In this document: piece by piece, positions 31,405 through 41,291 of the stretch
Numbering within the stretch: the stretch's first letter is position 1
How the letters are laid out: each line of letters starts with the position of its first letter
NCBI GenBank assembly: GCA_015499995.1
Contig: JADNRV010000269.1
Coordinates: 1 to 64,000, forward strand
Direction of reading: 5' to 3'
DNA length: 64,000 nucleotides
Origin: Flammula alnicola
Taxonomy: Eukaryota > Basidiomycota > Agaricomycetes > Agaricales > Strophariaceae
Translations under genes and position numbers: made by a program
Notes under the pieces: generated by a model
What the model was told of the DNA's origin: nothing
The model's input: only the letters and a program-made list of their open reading frames with translations
Database searches by the model: none

Positions 31405-32787
31405 ACTCCGTATGCAGAATGGTACAAGAAGAAACCAGATGTGAGCCATTTGCGCGTTTGGGGCTGCACTGCATATGTCTACATTCAAAGGGACAAATGC
31501 AAGTTGCTTCAGCCACACATGGAGAAATGCATCTTTGTTGGTTACCCTGCTGGTTACAAGGGTTGGCAGTTCTACAATCCAGCCACAAAGAAGTTTGTTG
31601 TCTCTGAACATGCTGTGTTTGATGAGCATCACTTCCCTGGCATTGCTGGCTCTGGCCCACTCGCCAAAAATGCTCTTATGCCAATTGGCACACCTTTGGA
31701 ACCAGAGACTGCTCCTTTTGTGCTGGAAATCGGGGGGGATGATGATGATGATAATTTGATTCCTCCTGCACAAATTCCGCATCCTGCTGTTATTCCTGCT
31801 CTACCCGCACCTCCTAACGCACCTGATGCTCCCCAGTTGCACCGCTTATGCCAGAACAGCCTCCTGCACCTGCACCTCGCACTCCAACGCCACCACCACA
31901 GCCTAGACGCTCTACACGTGTTTCTAAGCAACCTGGTGAATGGTGGAAAGTCACACCTGCTCCGCCACCTCCAATTGAGGAAGACGATGACGCAGCTAAT
32001 GATGATGGTCTTGAGTATGTGCAATTTGCTGGTGCTGCGTCGACTTCAGATCCTCGCAACTACAGGCAGGCAATGAAGGGCGACAATGCGGACAAGTGGC
32101 GTGATGCTGCAAATGCAGAGTACAATACTTTGCTCCAGAATGGCACTTGGGAGTTAGTTGATCTCCCACCTGGAGAAAGGCCATTGGCTCTGGTTGGGTG
32201 TTTAAAGTCAAACGCAATGCGGACGGTTCTATTGAGCGCTACAAGGCTCATCTCATCGCCAAGGGCTATAGTCAATGCCCTGGAGTCGACTATCACGAGG
32301 GCTTTGCTCCTACATTCCGTCCTGCAACTCTGCACATGATCTTTGCATTGGCTGCACTTGAGAACCTTGAACTGCGCTCTGTAGACATTTCAGCTGCTTT
32401 TACCAATGGTGACCTAGATGAGTGGATATACATGATACAACCTGAAGGTTTTCACCAAGGTGGACCTAATATGGTTTGCAGACTCCGAAAATCCCTCTAT
32501 GGTCTCAAGCAGTCTGCGCGTCAATGGAATATCAAGTTGCATGCTGCTCTCACTGAGATGGGCTTCAAACGCGTTGAATCTGACCCCTTTGTCTATATCT
32601 ACTCTAATGGACAGGTCAAGATCTTTGTGCCCATTTACATTGATGACATTACCTTTGCATCCAAGTCCACTGCAGCTGTTGACAATGCGGTCAAACAACT
32701 TGCTCAGCACTTCAAATGTCATGATCTTGGACCTACTGAGTTCCTACTTGGTGTTGCAGTCACTAGAGATCGCCAGAAGCATCTTGT
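31405..32787 (+). pseudogene. Copia copy 3: integrase tail and partial RT
   Basis: Sense-strand copia coding starts at YAEWYKKKPDV, directly after the copy 2 LTR, and continues into RT through IYIDDITF. It is cut at HLV, where copy 1 continues for another ~30 codons. It shares both linker and RT frame changes with the other copies. It has no LTR, gag or RNase H of its own. Confidence 0.85.
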
Positions 32788-33144
32788 GTGTTAGAAATCA
32801 CTTGATCGAGTGACTTCGGAAAAGGATATGACCAGACCTGGGTTTGAACCAAGGACCTTCCCACAAACTAGGTGGACGCTCTAACCACTGAGCTATCCAG
32901 TCTTAGTTATACTAGAGTTGGATATGATAGTTATACCCAAGGATGGACATGGTACCACAATGCATAGTGTCACTTAGCCTGCACTGTGACCGCATTAGGT
33001 AAATACCAGTGGTCCTGACCATAATCAAGTAGTGTGACAGGTCACTACTTAACAGCTTACTATAGCTCCTGTGTCCCTCGCTCCGAGTTGCTCATATTAG
33101 GCGTACAGCTGCGTCACACGTTCCCGCACTTGCCACCTTTCACA
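32788..33144 (+). repeat. LTR-like segment containing a tRNA-like sequence
   Basis: The segment starts TGTTAG and ends CACCTTTCACA. From about 33050 it matches the last ~95 bp of the copia LTR. Its first ~260 bp are unrelated to that LTR and contain the tRNA-like sequence at 32829-32902. It may be a solo LTR of a related family or an LTR remnant with an insertion. The five bases on each side do not match. Confidence 0.5.
32829..32902 (-). tRNA. tRNA-like sequence, cloverleaf with anticodon AGT (Thr), probably a pseudogene or SINE
   Basis: On the minus strand it folds with a 7-bp acceptor (GACTGGA with TCTGGTC, two G-T pairs), D arm TAGCTCAGTGGTTAGAGC (A box), anticodon stem TCCAC/GTGGG with loop CTAGTTT, and T arm CTTGG/CCAGG with loop TTCAAAC (B box). 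TTTT follows 7 bases after the 3' end, as in Pol III terminators. Position 37 is T where tRNAs almost always have a purine, and the variable loop has six bases. Functionality is therefore doubtful. Confidence 0.55.
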
Positions 33145-33547
33145 GAATATGGACAAATGATATTGGATTGTCTCCAGGCATAATGGCCATGATAGGGGAC
33201 ATGATACGATGTTAACACTGAGCTTCGAATGATTAGAAAGGTCTCAGCCAAACAGCAAGGGTGAGTTGAGTAGTTTTGTTTGATAGCTTTTTGCTAATAT
33301 CAGCGATGCAAGTGTGAGGGTGAACAAAGACTAGCAGAAAGCTAGGGAACTGAGCTGTAGCCTACAGGATACCTATACTATGAGAGTGGGTTAAGTGAGA
33401 GTGTTTAGAGAGATAAATGAATAGAGATGTGGAGGAATGGAGTCAGATGACAATGTGGTAGAAGAGTGCAAGACAGAGACAAATAGTACACTAAGTGAGG
33501 GATCATCAGGACAAACACTTTTGCCCCAGGTCACCCCAGGAAAACCT
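33145..33547. other. No gene recognised
   Basis: AT-rich unique sequence with no open frame of note and no similarity to other parts of the window. It ends at the LINE E target site. Confidence 0.6.
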
Positions 33548-33558
33548 GGCTGGAAAAC
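33548..33558 (+). repeat. LINE E target-site duplication, left copy
   Basis: GGCTGGAAAAC is repeated at 35569-35579. Confidence 0.85.
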
Positions 33559-35568
33559 TTTTTTTTTTTTTGTTTTTTGTTTTTTGTTTTTTGTTTTTTT
33601 TTAAATCAACAATTTATATTCTGAAGCACGAATGCAGCTCGGACTCTAACTAATACAAACGAGTACACTACAATACTCATCGCAAAAGAAAGAAATTGGT
33701 TGCTCGCAGGGGAGCATGCAGTGCGCGCAAGCGCGATGCGGGCGAGACTGCGCAGCAGCCTGAAATCCAAATAACGGACCTCACAGCCCAGGAAATACAG
33801 TTCCGCGGCGTTGTTAATGCTACCGCAGATCCGGTAAATATGGATTAAAAGGGGGACAGGGGGATCACCCAGATGCGAGAAGAACCTGCCAGGCCCTCCC
33901 CGATTAAATGGTAAAATCGACATGGTCATAGCGAAACGAGGACCGAAGTCCAAGCCGCTGTCCACCAAGCCGGGTCCGGAACGACACAGCGAATGACTCG
34001 ACCCCGAAGGGTAGAGCCGCCATAACCTGGAACGACCAGGCCCTCCAGCCTCTGGGCCTTCAACTGCGCCGAGCCAACACTCACGGGCAGTGAGTCGCTT
34101 TGACCGCAGCACTGCCCGCAAATGAGATCACCCCCCATCCAGAGTCCCTCATCTGACTCCGGCTTGGGGCCAGTTGAACGCAAATGCACTAGGGTTGTCG
34201 CTCAAACATTTCTCAAGACCCCACACTAGGTGCAGGGCCCTGTGAGGTAGCATGTGCAACTTCTCGCACTTGAATAAATGAGCGCGCGTCTGAGGATAAA
34301 CCCCACACGTGCACCCAAGAGCCAATGGGTCGTCGATTTTGAACCGCTTGTAATACGAGCCGATCGGAGCATGCTTTGTGATGACACAGCACATGTGGGC
34401 GAACAACTGAGAGTTGCGGCCGCCCACTTCAAGCCACGGCCCGCCGCGAACGGAGGTCGGACGGAGAGGATTACCCTTTAGATCCTCTAACTCCAAGAAA
34501 TTGGAGCCAAGCAAATTAGGACCCTCGTCGACTTCTGCCGACCAGGCATCCTGCGCTACAGTGTCAGCTCTATTTTTGAGCCAAGCTACAGATAGAGGAG
34601 TATTCAACGTAACAGGTACACCCGGAAACCCCAGGACAAGGTCATGAGCCTCTTGATAAATGTCCCACTCCATATCAGAAGGAGACTCTGCAAAAACGAC
34701 TTTACGGTTGCCACCACCCTGGAACCATTGTTCGAGTGTCCAACACACTATCAGAGACGAGCCCTGATGAGAATGCGGGGAAGGGTCAATGGCCATTCGA
34801 GCAGCATGCATCGAATCCGTGAAGATAACTATCCTGGTGACGTCTCCGAACGCTACCATTGCGGAGATGGCCACCGAGATGGCATCGAGCTCAGCATCAG
34901 TGCTAATAGCTTGCCTAGAAGAGTGGCATCTGGCCAATACCAGAGCACCCTGCAATTTGATAACAATGCCGTTGGCGGCTTGCCAGGGCCCCGGAGGGAC
35001 TGAGCCGTCGACACCAGCATATGCAGTTCCTGGCTCATCGTCACACTTTTTGATGAGTTTATCCAGTACGATTTTCCATGCAGCATCAGGGTCTTCAGCC
35101 CTGCTGATACGGGGTTTAGCCATCCATGTAAACTGGCTCGCATGCCGATCCATGAGACGATATCCAGGCCTGGTGTCTGGAGCGAAAGGCTTCAGATCCT
35201 CCAGACCAGCAGGGTGGAACAATGCATTGCCCACAAGTCCACCGCACACCTTATCACAGTGACGCTTGGTCATATTCTCCATAGCCATCCTATGAGGAGT
35301 GGCTTTTTTAAGTAGGGGCCTAGCCATGAATGACCGGACTGGATGAGTGTCAGACAAGAGAGAAATCTGAGCAATCACCTGAGAGTTCAACCTGTCCACA
35401 AGTAAGTGCATGGGCAGAAGACCCCCCTGTGAGGTAGCATCGGGTACTTGGGGCACTTGAAGATATGATTGCGCGTCTAAGGATAAACCCCACACATGCA
35501 ACCGAGAGCCAATGGGTCGTCGATTTTGAACCGCTCGTAATACAAGCCGATCGGAGCATGATTCGTGA
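33559..35568 (-). mobile_element. LINE E, 5'-truncated and chimeric LINE
   Basis: From the tail: an interrupted poly(A) (T-runs split by single G, 33559-33601), the 3' UTR, and ORF2 from the terminal knuckle back to the region GLLPMHLLVDRLNS. There (about 35425) the sequence jumps, in the same orientation, to a second copy of the C-terminal segment (35425-35568, again coding the KIDDPLALG region and the knuckle). An 11-bp target duplication bounds the whole, so it arrived as one chimeric insertion. Confidence 0.85.
34149..35425 (-). pseudogene. LINE E ORF2 fragment (RNase H and knuckle)
   Basis: About 420 codons are open from the RT connection region (LLPMHLLVDRLNS) through RNase H (AGVDGSVPPG, DAELDAIS, IFTDSMHAAR) to the terminal knuckle CTCGVYPQTRAHLFKC, ending at 34149. 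It lacks endonuclease and RT. Confidence 0.85.
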
Positions 35569-35579
35569 GGCTGGAAAAC
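35569..35579 (+). repeat. LINE E target-site duplication, right copy
   Basis: GGCTGGAAAAC, identical to 33548-33558. Confidence 0.85.
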
Positions 35580-35729
35580 ATACTATAATGTGCTATGAGG
35601 ACATCCTGGGGCACCCTGGGATACTCCTATGACACCACTTTTGGACCTATAATAACTTAGTTAAGATCAAGTTTCCCAGGCTGTCATAAGCCATCCCAGA
35701 GCAACTTGGGTCAACCTAGCAACAGAGTG

Positions 35730-36551
35730 GTACCTACCATTTATATGATAAATCTTAAACAAATGCCAGCACAGTCATCTGTATCCTCCCAAGTGTAGTT
35801 ATGAAATGAAATGCCTAGACAAATGAAATGAAATATATTTCATTTCTTTCCAGAGAATATATCATAACTGGTAGAAAGATATTTCATAACTGTCTAGCTA
35901 CTTATTTTATGTCTATGTGGCGAGTTTTTCATACTTTTTCCTGTGATATTTCATAACTTCCTGACTATTTCATTTTATATCTTTCTGGCAATAATTTCAT
36001 AACTGTCCTATTAATCTATTTCATTATTTCTAAACAACTGATTACTGATTAAATAAGTAAAATAAACATGTTTTAATGCAATATTGTCTGCACTTGTCTG
36101 CAGGGGGTGCTAGACTGATTTCTAAATAACTTTCAATTTGAGGCCATAATCTGATAAGAGTATGGGTGGAGGAGCAAGGAAAAGGCAATTTCTAAGTTTC
36201 CCATCAATTACATAATCCAGTCACATGCTCTATAAAGTATTTAATTATCTATGATAAATAAAATAGACTGATAGGGAATTATGAAAAAGTTGTCCTATAG
36301 ATATGAAATGAAATAGCCAGGAAGTTATGAAATATTGCAAGGAAAAGTTATGAAAAAGTTGCCACAGATATAAAATAAGTAGCTAGACAGTTATGAAATA
36401 TCTCCCTACCAGTCATGATATATTCTCTGGTAAGAAATGAAATATATTTCATTTCATTTGTCTAGGCATTTCATTTCATAACTACACTTGGGAGGATACA
36501 GATGACTGTGCTGGCATTTGTTTAAGGTATATCATAAAGGGTGGTAGGTAC
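35730..36551. mobile_element. Fold-back (long inverted repeat) element, ~820 bp
   Basis: Two arms of about 270-280 bp (35730-36010 and 36270-36551) are imperfect inverted copies. Matching blocks include GTACCTACCA, AAACAAATGCCAGCACAGTC and repeated ATTTCATTTCAT runs. A ~260-bp spacer separates them. There is no coding capacity. This is the layout of a MITE or fold-back transposon; clear target duplications were not found. Confidence 0.7.
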
Positions 36552-36748
36552 TAGTGAGCAACACAAGTCCTGGGTTACACACATCCTAGGTTGCATATTA
36601 CTTGCATTGGGCCAACAATTCAGGAACAAATTCAACTTGCGCAAAATATATGAAATGTAATTAATTAGATTGATATACATGGATTCTGAATACAATATAG
36701 GTATAAGAAAATTACATGATGTATGTAAGAGATCCCTGGGTAGTCGTC

Positions 36749-36990
36749 ATAGTCATTGATGTACCCGCGGCATTGTGGGCTCGTTGCCGATGCACCTGTG
36801 GTGTTATGGGGTCGTTGTTGATGCCCCCGTGGCATTGTGGAATTTGTCATCGATGCAACTGCAGCATCGTGAGGTCATTGTCAATGCCCCCGCTATTGTG
36901 ACATCATTATTGCTATACCTGCGGTGTCGATGCACTTGCCATTGCGGCATCATCAATGCACCTGCCATTGTGGAATTGTCGTTGCAGCGG
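36749..36990. repeat. Imperfect tandem repeats, unit ~33-36 bp
   Basis: Degenerate copies of a unit around TTGATGCCCCCGTGGCATTG follow one another, with variants such as CGATGCACCTGTGG and CAATGCACCTGCCATTG. The open frames across it only reflect the repeat. Confidence 0.6.
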
Positions 36991-37264
36991 CAGCAGCGTC
37001 ATCCTGTTGTTGCCTCGTTGTCACCATGTCTGCTCGTCTCGCTGCATTGCAATCACTCTGCTGTGCCCACTCACACCTTGAGTTGCTGCATCTGCCCACC
37101 TCAGTGGTGTGGTCTTCGTGCTTGCACCTACATGAGCAGTGTTGTGCTGTGGTGCCATGGTTGTAGCTGCACCAGTCTTGGGTGCTACAGACGTGGTGAG
37201 TGGCACTTGGTCACTAAACGCCCGTGGTCGATGGTGGGCAGTGGCCAGGACAAACATGAATGTA

Positions 37265-37294
37265 AGAGGAGACGACGCTGTCGTCGTCTCCTCT
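37265..37294. repeat. Perfect 12-bp palindrome with 6-base loop
   Basis: AGAGGAGACGAC at 37265-37276 is inverted at 37283-37294. Confidence 0.85.
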
Positions 37295-37345
37295 TTCAGC
37301 CTGTAGATGCAAGGGTGGTGAGTGGTGGGATGGTGAAGGAGGATT

Positions 37346-37380
37346 TGCAGAACATGTCGCATATACGACATGCTCTGCAA
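37346..37380. repeat. 15-bp hairpin at the gypsy truncation point
   Basis: TTGCAGAACATGTCG and CGACATGCTCTGCAA form a stem with one mismatch. Gypsy coding homology stops just to its right (about 37385). Confidence 0.75.
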
Positions 37381-37384
37381 TGCA

Positions 37385-38009
37385 CTTTGTCATCCCAGGC
37401 GAATCCCTCATTTTGTTTCATCATTAGCTGGTGAACTAGCTTCTTTTCTTCTGGCCAAAGGAAGTCCCCTGCATGCACCTTGTCGATTGTCTTTTTCCTC
37501 TCTGCAGTGTACCTCCCTGTGGGTGTAAACTCTGGGGGATTGGGACTCAACTGCGGCATTCCAGCTAGCGGGTCTCCCTTGATGTCTCGTATTATCCTGA
37601 ATTTATCGAGAAGCTCTTGATACACTGGTCGCACCTTAGAGGCCACAGGTTTATATTTCTTCCCTGCTAGCACACTGGCTGTCTCAGACTCTTCCTCTGG
37701 TTTATATTCTTTAACATCTGGTCCTCTGTTTATTGGGAATATTTCTTGCCCAAACACTCCCCTAGGTTGGGGAATACTCAGCTCTGTTCCCTGCTGATAG
37801 ACCGTCTGATACAAGTACTTATGTACTTTCTCACGGTCATTGTCCTCTACTGCCGACTCTAATATTCCTTGAGCTAGGTACGCATTCCTCAACTCTTTCT
37901 TTTTAAAACTTTTGCTATCGAGCAGGGTCGTGTATCCTATGATTTGAATACTCCCATCTGGATCATCTCTTTCAATCATTAGTGCGACCTCTCCTTGATA
38001 ACTCATCAA
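37385..38009 (-). pseudogene. Gypsy protease-RT connector
   Basis: The frame contains KKYKPVASKVRPVYQEL, FRIIRDIKGDPLAGMPQLS and GRYTAERKKTIDKVHAGDFL followed by WPEEKKL. I recognise this string as the lead-in to the RT domain in basidiomycete Ty3/gypsy proteins. Homology ends after EGFAWDDK. Confidence 0.8.
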
Positions 38010-38010
38010 C

Positions 38011-38403
38011 TCATCGAGGGTTGAAAAAACTGTCCGGCTGCTTCTTTAGAATGCCCGGTGGTCGTCCTCTATCATACGTGGGCATGGTAATTTTTCTCGA
38101 CATGTTTGGGTCCGTGATATTGAGGAGTTGAGTGCCATCTGGGGCATTCTTCACCTCGCTAGCTGTTAGACATTCAAACGGTTGTCCTAATAGCACCTTG
38201 TATGCCGGGTTCACCATTACATGTACTTGAAGATATAAAGTTATTTCTCCAAACACAAACGGCACATTCCTAGCTAGTCCCAATGTCTTCTCAATTTGCT
38301 TATTGGCACTCTGCATATGTATAATAATTGCAGGATCCCAATTAAGTCTGAGTTTGACTGCCGTGTCCTTTTCCATTGAGATGATTTGCGAACCACCATC
38401 CAA
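38011..38403 (-). pseudogene. Gypsy aspartic protease
   Basis: The active-site-like motif DGGSQIIS is at the start, and LGLARNVPFVFGEI plus YKVLLGQPFECLTA follow, as in retropepsins of this family. It is in the same orientation as its neighbours and separated from the connector by one stop. Confidence 0.75.
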
Positions 38404-39066
38404 TTATGCTTCCTTGGTGGCCACCCCGTTGATCACAGGATGTACTGCTTTTAAAGGGTGTGATTTCTTTGCCACTGGCAGTTTCCTGGGTTCTTCACCT
38501 GGAGATAGCTCATTCAAGTACTGCACGAAGGGATCTTCTATGACAATGGCTTCTTTTGGTAAGCCATCACAATCCATTGTGAGTACTCGATACTTCGGCA
38601 GAGGTAAATCTTCTGCTAGCATATATTGTGGTAATGGTGCTTCATACTCATAGTCAGTCACCACTTCCTCTTCTTCTTCCTCTTCTATCATTGTCACCTT
38701 ATGCGTCTCAATATTGGTTGGTACACACCTAGCTGAGAATTCTTTTATGAATTTCTTCTGCATCTGGCTGTTTGCCACTCCCAAGAGCTGTGCTTGAGTG
38801 AGTTCAACTTTCAATTGCTTTAGTTGTTCCACTATTTCACCAATGTCAACTTCATCTTCAATAGGTGCCCGGTGTTTATAGGCCGGACCCTTCTTTTCCA
38901 CATTAGGAATTGGCTCATCCCTGAGCTTCGGCTTCATTTTGACAACCTTCGACAAGGGTGGTACGTCAATGTATGGCATCATCTTCGGCTTCGGCTGCAC
39001 CACAATCTCAGGACTAACCTCTGCAATCTTGAAATCCACCCTTTTCTGCTTCGATTTCAGGGCCAC
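38404..39066 (-). pseudogene. Gypsy gag-protease linker
   Basis: A charged region with a coiled-coil-like stretch (IGEIVEQLKQLKVELTQAQ) and a run of glutamates (MIEEEEEEEV). It leads directly into the protease and has no catalytic motif. Confidence 0.65.
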
Positions 39067-39215
39067 TGTTCTCTGTCACGGTGCTAGCTCCTCTTCTTCC
39101 TCATTACTACTTTCTATTTCCTCTACGTGTTTCTTTTTATTTATGTCCTCTGGCACTGTCAGTCTAGGAGCAGTCGCTTTCTGTCTCCTAGTACCTGCTT
39201 TTGCCTTCATCAAAC

Positions 39216-40058
39216 TCAATTGAAATCTGGATCTTCGACTTCTCCCCTAGGTGGCTGCCCTGACCTAGTTAATGCTAGGATGGTCCCCTGCCTCTCTGCA
39301 GCTAGCATTTCCTCATATGTGTCTCTATATTCATCCACCTCATCTCTTTGCTGCTGCTGATAAACCATTGTAGGTTTCAGCTGATAGGACGGACCGGACT
39401 TGCCCTGCAACTCTTGCCTCAACTTTTCTATCACCTCGTCCCTCTGATCTCTCTGCTGGTTCATGTAGAGAGACATGGAACCTTGATGCACTTGGAAATG
39501 ATATATCCCCGGCACACTCTCGGTCTCCCATAATTGGAACACGACGTCAGTCTTCTGCTCCGCATGCCATTCATCTACTCTATCCTTGACAGGCTTATTG
39601 GGATCAAACGAGATCATTCTGCTGTCTGGAAAGTACAGTCTTCCCCCTTCTCCTATGTTCACTTTGCCAGTCGTCAGATGTGCTTGGCGCACAGGACAGT
39701 CTCGATACATATAACCTGTCATATGACAATAGAAACAGTTCCTAGGTGCTTCTGGCAGCTGATAGCACATCATTGGAGGCGGTGGAGGCTGATACATCCT
39801 CATAGGCGCCGGCTGGGGTGGAGGCATCTGCTGCGCCATCCTTGTCTGTTGATGAATAATATTTTTGAATTCATCTAACAACTGCTTCTGATTTCTCTCG
39901 CTAGTTGTTATCCAATCTTTGAAGATGGAAAACTCCTGCTTGATACTCTCTAGCTCTTGTTGCACTGGAGCTGGCATCATGCTCTCCATTTTTATTCTGA
40001 CAGGAGGAACTACGGGTAACTTGTCTCGATCTCCTCCTGTGGATCCAGGATTTAACAC
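39216..40058 (-). pseudogene. Gypsy gag C-terminal half with altered zinc knuckle
   Basis: A proline/methionine-rich stretch precedes CFYCHMTGYMYRDC, which has the spacing of a C-X2-C-X4-H-X4-C knuckle but with Tyr in place of His. A His to Tyr change needs one C to T. The downstream region VFQLWETESVPGIYHFQ is typical of this gag. Confidence 0.75.
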
Positions 40059-40316
40059 CTGAGCTAGGTCCTCTGAGCTAGGTCCTCTGCAACTCGAATA
40101 AACTCGTCCAGCTGGTATCTGTCTTCTGCCCTAGCTGGTGGTGCAGTTGCGCTGTTAATGTTCCTACATTATTTCTGATTAAGAAATCCCACATGTCCTT
40201 TGACTGAGTTGCCTGTATATCTAGCTTGGCATATACTCGGTTTCAGAATTCTGGTGTGAGGCAATCTGCAAAGTATGCTACTAGCGTATGATTTGCTAAC
40301 AACATTGGCACTTCCA

Positions 40317-40865
40317 CTAGTTCTTGGCCTTGACTTTAAATGCTCTCTTGAACATCAACAGCTCTGAGAGATCCGACTCTCCAATCCTCTGATTTTCTTT
40401 GCACACCTGTTTAAGGTGTTTCAGAGAACCGGTAGATAGTCCTATAGCTTCAGGGTAGTCCTTAATGATATCTTTCTTGTAGTCGACGTAGGTTTTTCCT
40501 ATGTCTGCATATGAGTCAAAGGCCTGCCATTGCGCCTCTATTCTGGGTGATACATATCGTCCAGCATATTTCTTTTTATCAGTTTCTGTTAAAACTGTAT
40601 TCCCTTTGAAACACTCCTCTAAGTCGTCGAAGTATCTCAACAACTCCTCTGGCCTGCTATCTTCAAACTGAGGTGCCTCCTTCTGATTTCTAGCTGACAT
40701 CGGCATGATGGGCATAGTATCGGGTTTTCCTAGTTTCTTTTTAGCTAGCTCTACTAGGAATCTCACAAAAGCTGCTGAGTATGTCTCCTGCTTTTCTGGT
40801 TGAGATTTTTGTTTCTGTTTTTCTTTGCTAGTGGATGGATGGCTATCTCTTCTTTGTCTAGTCAT
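40317..40865 (-). pseudogene. Gypsy gag N-terminal domain
   Basis: APQFEDSRPEELLRYFDDLE and KKKYAGRYVSPRIEAQWQAF match the capsid-like domain of retrotransposon gag. The frame ends at 40317 and the next gag segment is in another frame. Confidence 0.75.
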
Positions 40866-41012
40866 AATTCTAGTCCTAGCAGAATTTCCTTTGGTAACTC
40901 CTTTCCTAGTTCTGATTCACTAGCTTGGTCCCAATCTTCAGGTATTTTCTCTTTTACAAGCTAGTTTCTTTCGAGCTTATCGAGAGGCTAGGTGACAGAG
41001 GTTCTGATTTTG

Positions 41013-41291
41013 CTAACAGAATTCTTCCGTCTGAGGCTCTACAGACGCTCGGTTTTCGCTAGTTTCTCCAACTGGCTCATTTTGTTCGCAATCATGCTCA
41101 ATTTGGTGTATTACTCCTCCTTCTTCTCCTTTTCTTTCCTGGGTTTTCATTGGTAGTCTCGGTAACTGACCAGCGGCTTGCGAGTTATGCGTACCTCTGG
41201 GTTTCGGCCCGCTTGGTGAAGGTCCACTAGCTGGCTGCATGGGTCTCGCCAACGACGACGGTGGATTGCTTGGCTTAGGCACCGTTTTCAC
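41013..41291 (-). pseudogene. Possible gypsy gag N-terminal leader
   Basis: A short proline/serine-rich frame (MKTVPKPSNPPSSLARPMQP) precedes the gag domain in the same orientation. It has low complexity, so the assignment rests on position only. Confidence 0.4.

Larger units (their letters stand above)
37385..41291 (-). mobile_element. Ty3/gypsy element, gag-protease part only
   Basis: Several minus-strand frames in order encode a gypsy gag, zinc knuckle, aspartic protease and the protease-RT connector typical of basidiomycete gypsy polyproteins. RT, RNase H and integrase, expected leftwards of 37385, are missing. The frames are interrupted between 40058 and 40317 and elsewhere. I could not define LTRs. 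Confidence 0.8.

Noticed and set aside
36775..37434. 219-codon frame through the tandem repeats
   Set aside because: It follows degenerate 33-36 bp repeats and runs antisense into gypsy coding sequence; not a credible protein.
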